Origin: Cinnamomum chago
Lineage: Eukaryota > Streptophyta > Magnoliopsida > Laurales > Lauraceae
Assembly (NCBI GenBank): GCA_038049695.1
Contig: CP142456.1
Location: 70,084,422-70,148,421, forward strand
Reading direction: 5' to 3'
Length of the DNA stretch: 64,000 bases
In this document: positions 11,345 through 23,737 of the stretch, piece by piece
Position numbering within the stretch: the first letter of the stretch is position 1
Layout: each line of letters begins with the position of its first letter
Position numbers and translations under genes: made by a program
Notes under the pieces: generated by a model
The model's database searches: none
Told to the model about the DNA's origin: nothing
What the model saw: the letters and a program-made list of their open reading frames with translations, nothing else

Positions 11345-11640
11345 AATGCAAATGGAAACTGCTCCATGATACCTGCTCTTCATTATGTGCCATTTCAATT
11401 AATAAGTGAGGCTTGCTCTTTTAACTTATCCAGATCGTAACAGTTATGGGATTCAAACGGCCATAGTGATTGCAAATTGAAACTGCTCCATGATATCTAC
11501 TCTAATTATACTTGCTACATGATACAAGGATGAGACATTCAATATTAACTGACAATCTAAAGCCCCTTCTATCCATAGTCCACCAAAATATGGAACCTCC
11601 TTTCTCTCCTCCATTTTCTTTTGCTTTTGACTTTCAAGCG

Positions 11641-12190
11641 CTAACTAAACGAAAACAGAGACAAAATCATTGAGAATATGGGCTCCTTCTACCGCTATTG
11701 CACTTTGAATCTCTTGGTGCATCAAAGCCCATCTTTCTCCAACATTTGCTCTCTCTAGATGCTGCTCTTCCAGCATTATTCCAATAAAACCATCATTTTC
11801 ATTTCCTTCTATGCTGCTCTAGACAATCTAACCAAACGAAAACAGAGACAAAATCGTTGAGAATATGGGCTTCTTTAACTGCCACTGCACTTAGAATCTC
11901 TTGCTGCGCCAAAGCCCATCTTCTCCAACGTTTTCTCTCTCCAGATGCTGCTCTTCCAGCATTATTCCAATACAATCATCATTTTCATTTCCTTCTACGC
12001 TGCTCTAGATAATCTAACCAAATGAATACAGAGACAAAATCATTGAGAATATGGGCTTCTTCAACCGCCACAGCACTTAGAATCTCTTGTTGCACCAAAG
12101 CCCATCTTTGTCCAACGTTTCCTCTCTCTAGAATCTAGATGCTGCTGTTCCAGCATTATTCCAATTTCCTTCTATGCTGCTCTAGCCAAT
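11641..12190 (+). repeat. three tandem copies of a ~186-bp unit
   Basis: Units begin at 11641, 11828 and 12014 with CTAA(C/T)(C/T)AAA(C/T)GAA and share the AACAGAGACAAAATC, GAGAATATGGGCT, AAGCCCATCTT and CCAGCATTATTCCAAT blocks in the same order. Copies are diverged but clearly homologous. The array lies in START intron 1; no coding sequence. Confidence 0.85.
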
Positions 12191-13413
12191 ATATAACAAT
12201 CATTTCCATTCCCTTTGATGCCTCTGTGTGTGTGTGTGTTGGCATCTGTATATTGGCTGTTTTGGTTATGAATTTCTACCACGAACTCTGGATTAATTGA
12301 CAATAAAAGACGGCTGCACATTTTTTCTTGGTATGTGAAAAACAAGTACTGAATGTGGTGCTGAGAATTTGAAGGGTTTTCTTACACAGCCCCATTTGGG
12401 TTCTTGGAACTACGCTGCCTTACATTCCAGTTATATGTAATTGTGAGAAATAATGGACCAATTAGGGCTGTCAATGAGCCTAGCTAGCTTGTGACTTTTC
12501 TTGTTGGGGCTAAGCTCCGTTCAGCTAGAGTTAGAGCTAGAGTTCATTTTTCATCAGCTCAAGCTGATCTGGGCCTATTTTTGAAAGATGAGCTAACCTA
12601 GAGACTAAATCAACCGACAATTGCAAAAGTTGGAGAAATTTTTATGATGAGTATTTTTTTTATTGTATAAACTTCTTATTGATTTTTCAGATTGAGTTCC
12701 ACTTTTTGTATATGTGAGTGGAAGAGAGCTCTTCGGTTACATAAATCTCTCCTCTTTCAGAAATAGTCACAAAAGAGATATTTTTTAGATAATTATTTAA
12801 TGAGTATTGCATTTTATTTATTTTTTTATTTTTTTTCAGATCACCAGCTTTTATAAGAAAAACAAGTGACCACTCTCCTTTTCCCCACCATCTCTACCTC
12901 AATCAAGAGGTTCTCCCTCATCTCTACATCAGATTTGGTTTCTTCCTAATAATATCGGGCAAAGAAAGCCCCAAATCTGAATATATCAATTATTTTAGGC
13001 AGCTTAAATAAATTTCTAAAATCTCTGGCTAATATTAATTAATTTTTAGGGTCCGGGATTAGCATAGGCCTTCTTCTCTTCTTCTAATTTCCATTGAAGG
13101 AGTGATTATTTGATGCTAATTCATATTAACCTTTTCTTCTTCAATTTCAATCAGTTTTAGGATTCCAAGCCTTAGAATTCCTTGACATTCAATTACATGA
13201 AAAAAACATGCACTCATAGAAGGTACTTATAAAAAATAAAAAATAAACATACGACTGCGATTCATACAACAAGAAGAAGAACAAAGCCTGCAATGCCTCA
13301 TTCTAAAGGCCCAATCAAAGACACCCAAATCTAAATTAATCAAAATTGCAATTCCTACAACAACAAGAATAACAAAGCAAAACAAATCTAAATCATCAGG
13401 GAGAAGAACTGAC

Positions 13414-13793
13414 CTGACACCGACAACAGGCGGCTCCACGGAGGCAACATTCGCAGACGGCTGCGCTCCTCCGGCGGGCGATCCTTCCTCCTTGTCTTTG
13501 GAGCTGGATTTGGACCAGAGGCGGCGGCAGAGGGAGAAGGCAGAGAAGGCGGTGAAGGCAAGCCAGAGGCGGCGGGCGCCGAGGCCGGGAGGAGCAGTCC
13601 AGATGAACCGGAACCGGCTGCGGAGCCCCAGAAAGACGATTCCGGTCCACCGGGGCCGCCAGGACCATCCGATCACCAATCCGATCATGATGGCCAACCA
13701 GATCGGGACTGCGCAAAGCAATATGTCGATGAACGCCTCTATCAGAGCCGGTCTCTTCATGAATTCCATGAAATCTCCGTATACTTCTTCCAT
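13414..13793 (-). CDS. START-domain lipid-transfer-like protein, exon 1 (membrane anchor)
   Basis: ATG at 13793 reading down; 126 codons plus two bases, then donor AG|GTCAGT at 13413. The exon is GC-rich and in strong codon context, unlike its surroundings. Residues about 20-43 form a hydrophobic transmembrane segment (ILLCAVPIWLAIMIGLVIGW); the conserved GWSWRPRWTG and WTAPPGLGARRLW blocks follow at 42-51 and 65-77, then a low-complexity basic/acidic linker (SKSSSKDKEEGS). These blocks mark the N-terminus of plant membrane-anchored START proteins (At3g23080/At4g14500 type); the START domain begins in exon 2 at 4045. The upstream minus-strand sequence is a pyrimidine-rich 5' UTR containing TTTAGGGTTTC. 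The open frame past the donor to 13227 is intronic. Role inferred as lipid binding at a membrane; ligand and compartment unknown. Confidence 0.88.
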
Positions 13794-13859
13794 TTCTTCT
13801 TCGATTTCTCCTCTGGTATCTAATGCTTCTGATAGCAGAGAGATGGAGAAATAGAAACC

Positions 13860-16800
13860 CTAAATTAGAGATCGAAAGATATTGATTTGATCTGCTGATT
13901 GGAAGAGATGATGCAGAGAAATTGATGGTGCAGAGACTTTTTGAAGGGAGAAGCGGCGAAGTGGAGGGGAGAAAAGTCGAAAAGGTGAGGTTTTGTTAGC
14001 TGCCTGCTTCTGTGTCTCGGTAGATTTCATATACGACAAGCATACACGCCTCGGAGAAGTTTATAATAAAAGTGCATGCGCTGATCTGATGGACTTCCAA
14101 CAAAGTGTAATCCACACTGAATTTATTTGGTAAAGGTAGGGATTGAATGTAAGAGAAATCCACTCAATTTGATGGCCGTTAAATTAAGGGCTTCAATAAC
14201 TTTACAGGCTGATATTCTTTTAAAGACCTTTATCCATATGAAAAATCGTCCATCTATTTCATGCTCACCGCTAAAGATGATAAATAAATGGCTTTGAACT
14301 ATACTTGGAATGCTTGTCGGAAAAGATTCTTCAATAAAGACTAAAGTACTGTTAGGAGGAATAATCTCACGTGTTCTGTACATTAGGAGCATTTGTTTCG
14401 AATAAAGTGGGTAGGGTCTTACATCTATAATGCTCTAGATGTACGGTGCGCATGGGAGAATAAAACCCCTTATATGGTCCATAATATGTTTAAAAATTTT
14501 TAACAGCTCGAAATAAATGCCCTCACCTAATTATTGAGTGTTCCCAAATATTGTATAGAATATCCTACTAAAGAAAAACTTTCTCTCTTTTTTTTAATTC
14601 AAATTTTCTATAAATAGGGTGCTACTCTCCTTTTTCGGAGGAAGCATGAGTGAGACATGATCTTAAATTTCTTAGGATTTGATCGGATAGGATGATGGCT
14701 ATTTATTGAAGTTGAAACTTTTTAATGACTATTTATGAATATTTTATCTTTATTTCTACAATTTTAACCAATTTTTACGTTACATTTCTTATGATTCCTA
14801 ATTCCTAAGAATTTAATTCTTGCAAAGAAATGCTCCATGCAGGTTTTATGATAAATCCACAAGTGGAGCCTCCTACCTTAAAAAAAATATCCATCATTTC
14901 GGTTCTCAAATGAAACTATAGATCATGTGTTTTACATAATTCAATTCAAAGCTCTATTCACTTTTTGCTGAAGACATTTATTGAGTTGATCTCTTAGACA
15001 TGTAATGGATCTAATTGAGGGGCCTACAGAAACTCTATTCAGTTTTGTACAAGATGGGCCCCACTATGATGCGAGTGGAAGTGCAACTTCATTTTACAGT
15101 ACAACCGCGGTTTACGGTAGTTTTACACAGTCATATACGAAATGGATATTTCGGATCTGAAGATTCTGAACAGGATAAGTAGAAGCTGAAACATGATCCG
15201 CCGGAGCACGAGTTTTGAGTGCACTGGACGCCGGACAGATCGGATTAGCTGGAACTTTTTCGTCTCTTGTAATGAGACCAGATATTTTAAATAGGAGATA
15301 CTTCTCTCCCTGTTCTTGATTCCTGATCAAGACACGTGGCATATTTGTTGGCCCCACGACCCACCATATACAAGTGACAATTGTAGGTTGGCGATGAGCG
15401 AACCCAACCTTCCTCCAACTCTCCAACTAATGGCCAACTAACCATTAAGTATTCCTCAAGCCCTAATTGTCCAATGCAAAATTACTAATTCCCCAACTCT
15501 AGCACTATTTTGACTCATTAATTTTTGGTCTTGACATTTCCAACTCAATTAATAAATTATAACTTTACTGCGGTTTTGGTATTTTCAACTCGATTAATAA
15601 ATGATGATTTTTTCAATTCGATATTCAACTTGTCCAATGTAAATTGTTAATTCCCCGACTCTAGCACTATTTTTTTGTCTAGACATTTTCAACTCGATTA
15701 ATAAATAGTATCTTTATTGTCGGAGGAGCCATTTGAGCCCCCTACGGCCTTCGTTTTTGCTTTATAAAAGTTTTATAAATTTTTACATATGGTCCTCTCC
15801 AAAATTTCTAAGAATCTCTTCTTTTTCCTTTATAAAATTTTATGAATTTTTACATATGGTCAAATTTTTAAAAAATATTTTTTTTATTTAGAAGATTCCC
15901 CCGCCTCTCCTAGTACTAGATCTAGAAAGAATAACTAAGAATGAATTATCAATAATAAAAAAACCATACAAGTAGCTCTAACAAATGACATGATAAGAAA
16001 AAAAATGCCATTTTGAAATGATTTTGAACACATTTTTGTAAGATTCGAAAACAATAAGGCCATGATTAGCGTCAAATTTGGGCGGTGCTATTTCATAGAA
16101 ATCAAGCGGGTTAGATTGATCACTTGAGAGGGAAGTGGGCCCCATGGGCAAGGCCATTCCTAAGCTAGATTGGTTTGGCCATTTTTAAGAGTTTGTGATA
16201 GAAATTGATTTAATAAAGCTTAGTGCACTATCCTTCTTACCAATAATAAGCAGGAATTATCGAGATACAAAATGAAAATATAACAAGCAAATCCATTTAA
16301 ACGGGTTTTAAACCATTTGGATCAAGACCTAAATGCATTGGTGCTTAGCTGCAGGTTCAGGTTTGTTTGAAAGCGAAATTTCTTATTGAAATTCACCAAG
16401 AATAGTCCAAATGCGCATTAAATCTTGTCTCTTTGAATTCTCCAAATTCAATATTTTATATAGAGACTTACAAAAATTAGTCTAAATGGTTAAAATATCT
16501 TATAAAATACTTTGAATTTGGACATTTCAGATGCCTTTTGGAACTTAATATTTTGAGAAATCACAACAACAATCAAAACTTCCAACCATGATTGAGTTGG
16601 ATAGAAGGTGCATGAGTATAAAACCTGGCTAACCTGCTGTGATTGGGCCGGTATCTCTCTAACTCGATTATTATGTTCTTCTGGGAGTCAGAAAGTAATT
16701 TGGTGTTCCATTCGTCCACTACTTTGTCTTTGCAATAACAAGAAGAAGTGCAAGCAACCACTGATTTCTCTTTGTTCTCCTTCAAGTGCTCCTGTTTTGC

Positions 16801-17614
16801 TTCAACGCTAAGAAAACCTTTATAATTAAATGCTTCTGGTACCAAGTAGGAGAACCTTGATATCAAATAGATGTGAGAATGGGACGGTTGGTTGTGTTTT
16901 TTCTTTTTCCCCCACCCAGCGAAGGGCGTGGGACCCATTAGAGCCCATCCTTGGATATAATATCCGCTCCCCTAGTAAACCTAGTAAGAAACTCCGTCCC
17001 CAAAGATAATATCTGCTTCCATAGTAGTCCTTTGAGAGCCAGGATTTAATCTTTGGGGGGGCCAAAACTTGAATAAATTTTTTTTTCACCAATTATTATA
17101 ACTATCATATTTTAAAATTTCATTTTTGACATAGTTATAAGTTCAACCATGATTTTGTTCCTTAAAAATGCTGGACATAGAGAAGACGGCGTGCAAAATT
17201 TTAACCACTAAAGATGAGAGATTAATGGAAAAAAAGAGGAGACGAACAAAACAAAGAAGGAAGAGCTGAAGAGGGTTAGGGCTTAAGACTGGAGTCTGGA
17301 GAGGTTTTCGAAAGTTAAAAGGGTTGGGAGTGGGGACCGGGGTGGGGTGGGGTTTAACTTAGAAAAAAAATCCAAAAACCTTGGGGGGGGGGCCCATTTT
17401 GGTGCTTTAAAAGACTTTTTCAAAAAAAAAAAAAAAAAAAAACTTTTTCAAAGGCTGGCCCCCCCGGGCCTCAACACAGTTCCGCCTCTGCCAACAGAGT
17501 ACCCAAGGTTCAAGCTCTGGATGCTGAAAGGTAAGAAGCCCAATTAACTTGACAACCCCTTGTTCTCGCTTGAAAACCCCTTGTTCTCGGGTTGGTTGGG
17601 TGTTGAGAATAAAA
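13860..17614. other. intergenic, no gene recognised; one promoter-like spot
   Basis: Upstream region of the START gene on its minus strand. Near 15285-15345 the minus strand shows a G-box (CCACGTGTC) followed about 45 bp later by TATTTAAAATAT, a promoter-like arrangement. The downstream sequence yields only a short open frame, so this may be a relic. Degenerate ATTAATAAAT-containing repeats occur at 15480-15720. Low-complexity G, A and C runs occur at 17380-17470. Confidence 0.4.
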
Positions 17615-18321
17615 CCATGGTTTAAAATTTTGGTCTCGGTCGCAGTATCTGCCGGGCCGAGAAATCGATATGATATCGGTATCTGTCGCAGATATCGGTC
17701 CGTTGCGGTCGTAACGGTGTGAATTTTTTTTAATACAAAAAAATTCGCAAAAATATCCAAAAAATTCATAATATTAGAAAATGCTGAAAACAATATTTTT
17801 TTCCCATTAGTAACAACAATAAATCAAAATCACGATCACCTTAAGTTATGAGTCATGTCTGTATCGCAGTTCGTTGTTTTCTCTAGTATGTAGATCTAAC
17901 TTTTAAATAAAGAATACAACACAAGTGACAAACCCAATGATTTCTATGCTTCATCTAAAAATAAAAAATAAAAAACACATAATAAAAGCTTTAAGTTGAT
18001 TTTCTCTTACCTTAAATAATATTTTTTTCAAGAAATAAATGTGGGATTTGAAAATATGCAAGAGAGATGTGTGATGGAGTATGGCTGCTACTATGAGTAG
18101 TATGGAGATGAGAAGAGAGGAGAAGAAGATGAAGATGGGGGAAAAAATTAAAAAAAAAAGGTTTTTATCACCTTTTACGAGATCTCGGCCGATATTTTTA
18201 GATCTCGTAAAAACCGAGATGAACTTTATCTCAACCGATATTGGCTGATATTTTGGCGATATATCTGATACCGATATCTCGGGGTCATATTAGATCGGTA
18301 TCAACCGATTTTTAAAACCAT
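17615..18321 (+). mobile_element. non-autonomous TIR transposon, ~707 bp
   Basis: Left end CCATGGTTTAAAATTTTGG; the right end read backwards is ATGGTTTTAAAAATCGG. The ends are rich in GATATCGGTATC-type repeats, which read as inverted subterminal motifs on the two sides. Flanks GAATAAAA and GAATCCAA agree at six of eight bases, compatible with a decayed 8-bp target duplication. No coding sequence. Superfamily probably hAT-like, not proven. Confidence 0.6.
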
Positions 18322-19600
18322 GAATCCAATCCTAGTATTCACAACCAAAAGGTTGTGGAGGTCATGATGCAACTTGTCAGATTGTTTGGTAGAAATAGCA
18401 AAACTGGACAACTTTAACCCAACCCTTGTATTGATTAAGTAAAAAACACTCATCTGATGGAACCTAACTAACCCCAAAAATAAAAGAAGAAAAAATTTAT
18501 TTGACCTAGACACTGAATTAAAGGGTTGGCTGGGGTTGGGGTGACACCTCTCCAGCTACCAACACATGTTTTGAAAAACACAACTCAGATAGGTCTTCAT
18601 TTAAAAGTTATGGAGCTGGTATGATTGGATTGAAAAATATTAACTTGTATGTGTTATTAAAGCAATGAGTTGATGTATTAGGATAATATTTTGTAATGAA
18701 GTAGAATCTACTTATCCCCCTTCTAATGTTTTTATTATTGAGGTGGGTGTTTGGAAGTTGGAAAGATTACATGAACACCACGCTATGATGGTGACGGTGA
18801 CGGTGACGGCGACGGTGATGGTGGCGGCGACGGTGAATATGGTAAATTGTCACTATCAGCTAGCAGTGTCTTTGACAAATAAAAACCCGGATCATGGTTG
18901 GATAAAATGATCATGGGCCAGATCCCGCAGGGCCACCTGAGACGGGAATGATGGGTAGGGCTCTGCTTGGATTGGGGCCCACCAAATATTATTTCTAAAA
19001 GATCTCAAATGATCAAGATGTGCCTGGCTTAAAATCATCCATCAGAAAATTTTGGATCTCAAATCCTGCGGTCAAGACATTTGGATGGATGCCAATTTTA
19101 GTGTAGGGGCAATTTACCAGGCGTGGTGTGGGTGGGTTTGGTAGTCTTGAGGCAATTCACTCAGGAGATGGACAAGTGGGTCCACAGTGCATTGGCCCAT
19201 GGGTCTCACCCAAAGCCCATCACCCTGGGAAAGACTTCCCTTTAAATATGTATCAGTGAGTTGACATGCTTATTTCATCTGGGGAAGGGGTGCTCATGGA
19301 CTGAGGCCAGACCAAGTTATACAAGCCCAGGTTTTTAGTTATCGGGCCTAATATTCATTCTGTGACCCAGCACAATGGCCTGAACCTCAGCTCCAGGCCA
19401 TCGCAATAACAGAATATGTACACCTTTTGAGTTTAAATAAACTGGACCAAGCTGCGCCTTTAGGCCCAGGCACATGCTTTGAAAGAAATTAGGCCCAGAT
19501 ACAGCCCATGGACCTATAAACCGAGCCCAGACCCTGCCCAAGTGGTCTGCCCCGGACTATCCCTATCTAGACTTGAGGATTAAAGCGGACGGTTCATGTT
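18322..19600. other. intergenic, no gene; short GGTGAC-type minisatellite
   Basis: No gene. At 18788-18838 there is a run of GGTGAC/GGCGAC hexamers. The rest includes sequences rich in GGCCCA motifs, also seen near 30.6, 37.8 and 44.6 kb, that look like decayed dispersed repeats. Confidence 0.4.
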
Positions 19601-21300
19601 GGAACTAGGCGGGCCTTGTGGACAGATTTTCAAAACTTTTGACCCACTTGACTCAGGGATAAAGAACCCATAAGGCCAAAAACCAAATCCAGGATGCAAT
19701 CCCTCAATTTCATTAATCAAGTACAACAATAAAACCTATCTAAAAGATAGGAATCAGCAGCACCATGCAACCAAAATAATCCACAATAAAAGGAAAAGCA
19801 GATTATACCTTTGAAGCCCGGTAGTACTCTAATAGGGAAGAAGACAATCAACTAGATCAAGAACTCTTCTTGAAGCAAATTAGGATCTCCAAGACCTTGT
19901 TGTCTTCTACGCTATGACCCGCTATCAGATCTCTTTTCTCAAGAAGATTGGTAAAAACTTCAAGAGAAAACGAAACTCCAAGGAACTAGAAAAGAGAAAT
20001 AGATGAGAAATATTGTGCAACACTTGCACAAAAGGATGCTGGGCGTGGATTTCCTTATGGGACGTCCAAGAGGGGTTGGTTCTCCTTTTTATAGCACTTC
20101 AAGCCTCTTCTTTTCCTAATTAAAATAGAAGTCCTACTCCCATTATTTATTAGTAACTTTCTCCTTCCTAATTATTATAAAGGTCTCACTTCCACAACAA
20201 TTAGTAAGTTTACTATTACACTATTAGAAGTCCTACTTCAAATAGAAATAGTAACTTTTCTAATTTCATCCTTTTAGACTTCAAGTATGATTAGTATCTT
20301 TCCAATAATTTGGGCTAGCGTGAGGACTACTAGGGATTTCATAGAAACTTGGCTCCAACTTGGACACTGCGACCCTACATTTCATGTGCAATTCAGGCCC
20401 ACTGTTAATTGCAAATAATATCACTATATAAATGCAATTGCACTCCAATCTTAGGAATAAATTACAAATAAGACCCTAAACTTCCTGATTACCACAAGTA
20501 GGCCCCTTTATCAATATTCATGGATCAATTGGAATAAATCTGTCTCTTTCAATCTTAGATCCACATCTTATTATCCTTGAACCCTAATTAATCACAGTGA
20601 TCATCAGTACCATCCAATTAACTCTTAATGAGATAAGTGCGCACTTACTAATGACAAATTCATTAATTGGCACAAGGGGATAATGTAAATAAATTCTATC
20701 TTGACCATTAGATGTTCCCATAGTCCTACTACCACGTACCTAAGACACCGAGGTGTTGACCTACAGTTGGCCTCACTCATTGGTGACTCAAAGCAAATGG
20801 ATAGATAGAAACTTGAGTTCATTAATGTCTCAAATTGAGAGCCTATTGCTAGGGAATTATGAGAGCCGACCTTAAACTTGAGACAGTAAGTCATAAGGTG
20901 CTTCTCATGGTCCTTCAATACATCCAATGTACCAGGACTGTGATCGAGAATCTTGCATTCTGATGATCGAGATAAATCACACTATCTCATAGTGATCAAA
21001 GTGCTGCAACCTTATCAAATGAGATGCACAGTCTCATCACTGGTTGTGAAAATATTTAAATATAAGATTTGTGACACATGTCTCATGTGTGTGGATCTCA
21101 TCCATATACATATATCACATCTAATATACTAATAGGACCTGGTTCAACTCATGAACCATCATGTCATATGTATTGGTCATGTGTCTAAAGTAACAATAAC
21201 ACCATTTATCTCATGAAAGGAAAGCATGATTTTATTGATAAATAAAGAAATTAATCAATTTATTACATCAACTGATTGATTGAGACCACACAATCTAACA
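19600..21300 (-). mobile_element. LTR-like block (probable solo or truncated LTR)
   Basis: Read on the minus strand it starts at 21300 with TGTTAGATTGTGTGGTC, a typical LTR start. It runs about 1.2 kb to a strong core promoter, CTATAAAAAGGAG (about 20088-20100), followed by a transcribed-looking segment rich in TTCTTGA and AGAAG motifs. The other boundary is unclear; I did not find a matching copy of the GTTAC flank on the left, nor internal retroelement coding. Called from general LTR architecture only. Confidence 0.4.
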
Positions 21301-23264
21301 GTTACGTCTATTCCAACTCGACCATCTGGTTTAACATTGTTCAACCAAGATTAAAAATACCTAATATAATTAAATTCTAGCATAGTAATAGTTACTGGAT
21401 ATTATACAATTCAACCATGAATCCATATGGTTCAGTTGGTTCTGGAATGATATGGATATTTCTATATGGAAGTAAATTAGAGCTGTATGCTCATGTATAT
21501 ATATACTTAGGAGTCTCATAATTCTTTGTTTGCTAGTCAGAATGAAATTCTCAGAATTTTATGGATTCCAAGAATTGCCTTCCACTTGCCTTTTGCCTCG
21601 TGAGAATATGGTATGAGCTATGCTCATTGAATGACTTGATCAATTTGACTTGAGGTGCAGCTCCAATTAGGCTAATGGGTTTTTAGGGCCTATTTGTTTG
21701 TAAGAATTCGTAATTGGAGTTTTTGCTAAAAGGAATTTTTAACGCATGTTAGTAGTTGTCCTCTAATTAAGCTTTTTGAAATTTTTTGTTTGATTAGTAA
21801 ACTTTGGGTGTTCTTTTTTATTTTCTCCTAGAGAATTCTTCAAATTCTCCAAATCTCGACATTGAAAATGTTCAAGGGCCCTTAGTATTTGTAAATCCAA
21901 CTAGGGAACAGTTTTTGGGAAATTTAGATATTCCCTGGACAAAAATTCTCATATATCCTGTAACGCACTGGTCCTATGAATTATCTCATGGGATCTGGAT
22001 TTGAGGGCTATCATCACAAAGCTGGCACATTGTCAAATATAACTATTAGTATTCAGCGATTAGACTGGGATGGAGCAAATCATATTCAATGATTGGATTG
22101 AAATAATGCAGCAAATAATGAGAGTATCATTTTAATTGACCGATAAGCTGATAGCTCAGTAGCATAGGCATCTAGTTTCCTGTGGTCACGCAAGGATCGG
22201 TACATGGATTGGTAGGTTTCTCTCCCATCAATAGTCTGCCCCAGCTCACATCTTAAGCTTCTCTAAGAACATTGCTTTGGCCCCTCCATTGTTTATGGCT
22301 CTTTGGTTTGACACTTAGAAAAAAGAGAACAAAAATATTACTGATTTTGGGGAAAACTTAAAATGAAAAAGGAAAGGAAATGAAGAAAAGGAGAACAGAT
22401 AAATAAGGCTTAATGGAGATTGGGGAAGAGATTTTTTTAATATTCATTCTAACCCATCTACACCTACCCCATATATTATAAACCAAGAGAGAAAGAGGAG
22501 AAAGCACATCTTCTTATTTGAGGTATAAAAAGGACAGTAGGTTGCAAACTTGCATTGACTTTAGTTTTTGTTTGTGCATGCAACGTTTCATCGAAAAGGG
22601 GCTAAAATCCAACACCTTCTTCTTCATGTTTGGTGTAGTGGCGAAAATGTAGGGGATTTTACATTATCTTTCCTTGCTAGAGAGGTTCTTAAGGGCGTTT
22701 TTGTGTTGAGGATCATTTGCTTGCTGCGGGCATTTGGTGGAGTGGTAAAATGTCCCGATTTTCCCCTCCATTTGTGATTCAATTCCGCGATGGCATGCAT
22801 CCGTGCTTCCCACCTAAGATGGTAGGAAATCGATTATCTGGAAAAGGAAACGGGCAGTTTCCTATTCCATGGCGTTTACCAAACAAACCCTAAAGTATGA
22901 ATAAAGAAGACCACAAAGATTCAAAAAAATTGGGCCTATAGGAGTGATTTTTGGTCAATAGACTTGATTATTTATTGTCAAAATAAATTTTCAAAGTGTT
23001 TTTTTTTATTATTTTTTGTACCCTGCCAATGGGGCTTGGACCCAAGATAGTTCACACAAGTGGGAAGAAGAGCTCACACATGTATAAAGAGGAGCCTACA
23101 AATGTGGGAAGAGTGGCATTTATCCCTAATAGCCAAGTGACATCTGAAACAGCCAACCAACCGATCAACCTCATGTTGTTGATAGACTTCGCAGCTTGAT
23201 GGTAAAGAAAACTGAGAAGAGACCCTCATCCAAACACCTAAATAAGTTGAAAGATCTTTGAGAG
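21301..23264. other. intergenic; possible non-autonomous hAT-like element and tRNA-like SINE pieces
   Basis: No gene. TAGGGCCTATTTGTTTG at 21684 and, inverted, TAGGGTTTGTTTGG ending at 22892 could be the termini of a 1.2-kb TIR element, but flanking duplications do not match. Near 22150-22215 GATAGCTCAGTAGC resembles a pol III A box, and near 22737-22785 GGTGGAGTGG and GATTCAATTCC resemble A and B boxes. These suggest tRNA-derived SINE debris. Confidence 0.35.
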
Positions 23265-23737
23265 AACTTGCAATCTGCAAGAAAGGGAAGTAATCATCTA
23301 TGAAAATATAATATAGGAAGTTCTCTACTAGAAGTTCTCTATTAGTGATTTAATCAATATCTGAGGTAGGCCACACTTGATCCCAACATCTAAATAAGTT
23401 AAAGAGTGTGGAGCACATGGAAATAATATATAATTAACCATGGGGGCTTTTCCAAATATTGGTGTTACACAATCATTTCCGGCATGAATCATGCACATTC
23501 TTTTCACACAACTTGCAGTCTGCTAGAAAGGGAAGTGATCATCTGTGAAAAAATGACAAAAGGAGATCGCTATTAATGAATTAATCACTATCTGAGGTGG
23601 GCTCCACTTGATCCCAACATCTAAAGAAGTTAAAGAGTCATGTGGAGCCCATGGAAATAATATATATGTACACATTGGGGGCTTTCCACATTGGTGTTTC
23701 ACACCATGATCATTTCCACCATGAATCATGCACATTG
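23265..23737 (+). repeat. direct tandem duplication, ~240 bp x 2
   Basis: Copies at 23265-23509 and 23510-23737 share AACTTGCA(A/G)TCTGC, AAAGGGAAGT, ATCTGAGGT, ACTTGATCCCAACATCTAAA, ATGGAAATAATATAT and CATGAATCATGCACATT in the same order. They are clearly diverged. A partial earlier piece (ACACCTAAATAAGTTGAAAG) lies just upstream at about 23235. Confidence 0.8.

Larger units (their letters stand above)
4046..13413 (-). other. START gene intron 1 (9.4 kb) carrying a copia insertion
   Basis: The intron is bounded on the minus strand by donor GTCAGT (after 13414) and acceptor TGCAG (before 4045), with matching phases. It holds the complete copia element 5753-11344 in antisense orientation to the gene and a three-copy tandem repeat at 11641-12190. 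From 4046 to 5752 I see no gene; a block starting near 5441 with GGGCCCATTTGTTTGCATG looks like a MITE end. From 12191 to 13413 I see only a short GT run and an AGGGCTGTCAATGAGC hAT-like terminus near 12465. Without the copia insertion the intron would be about 3.8 kb. Confidence 0.75.

Noticed and set aside
13492-13854. 120-codon open frame on the plus strand, rich in Arg and Gln
   Set aside because: It is the antisense of START exon 1; the GC-rich coding exon creates open frames on the other strand. The minus-strand reading has clear family motifs, this one has none.
15112-15426. 104-codon minus-strand open frame next to a G-box and TATA-like site
   Set aside because: The frame overlaps the promoter-like motifs themselves instead of following them; no domain.
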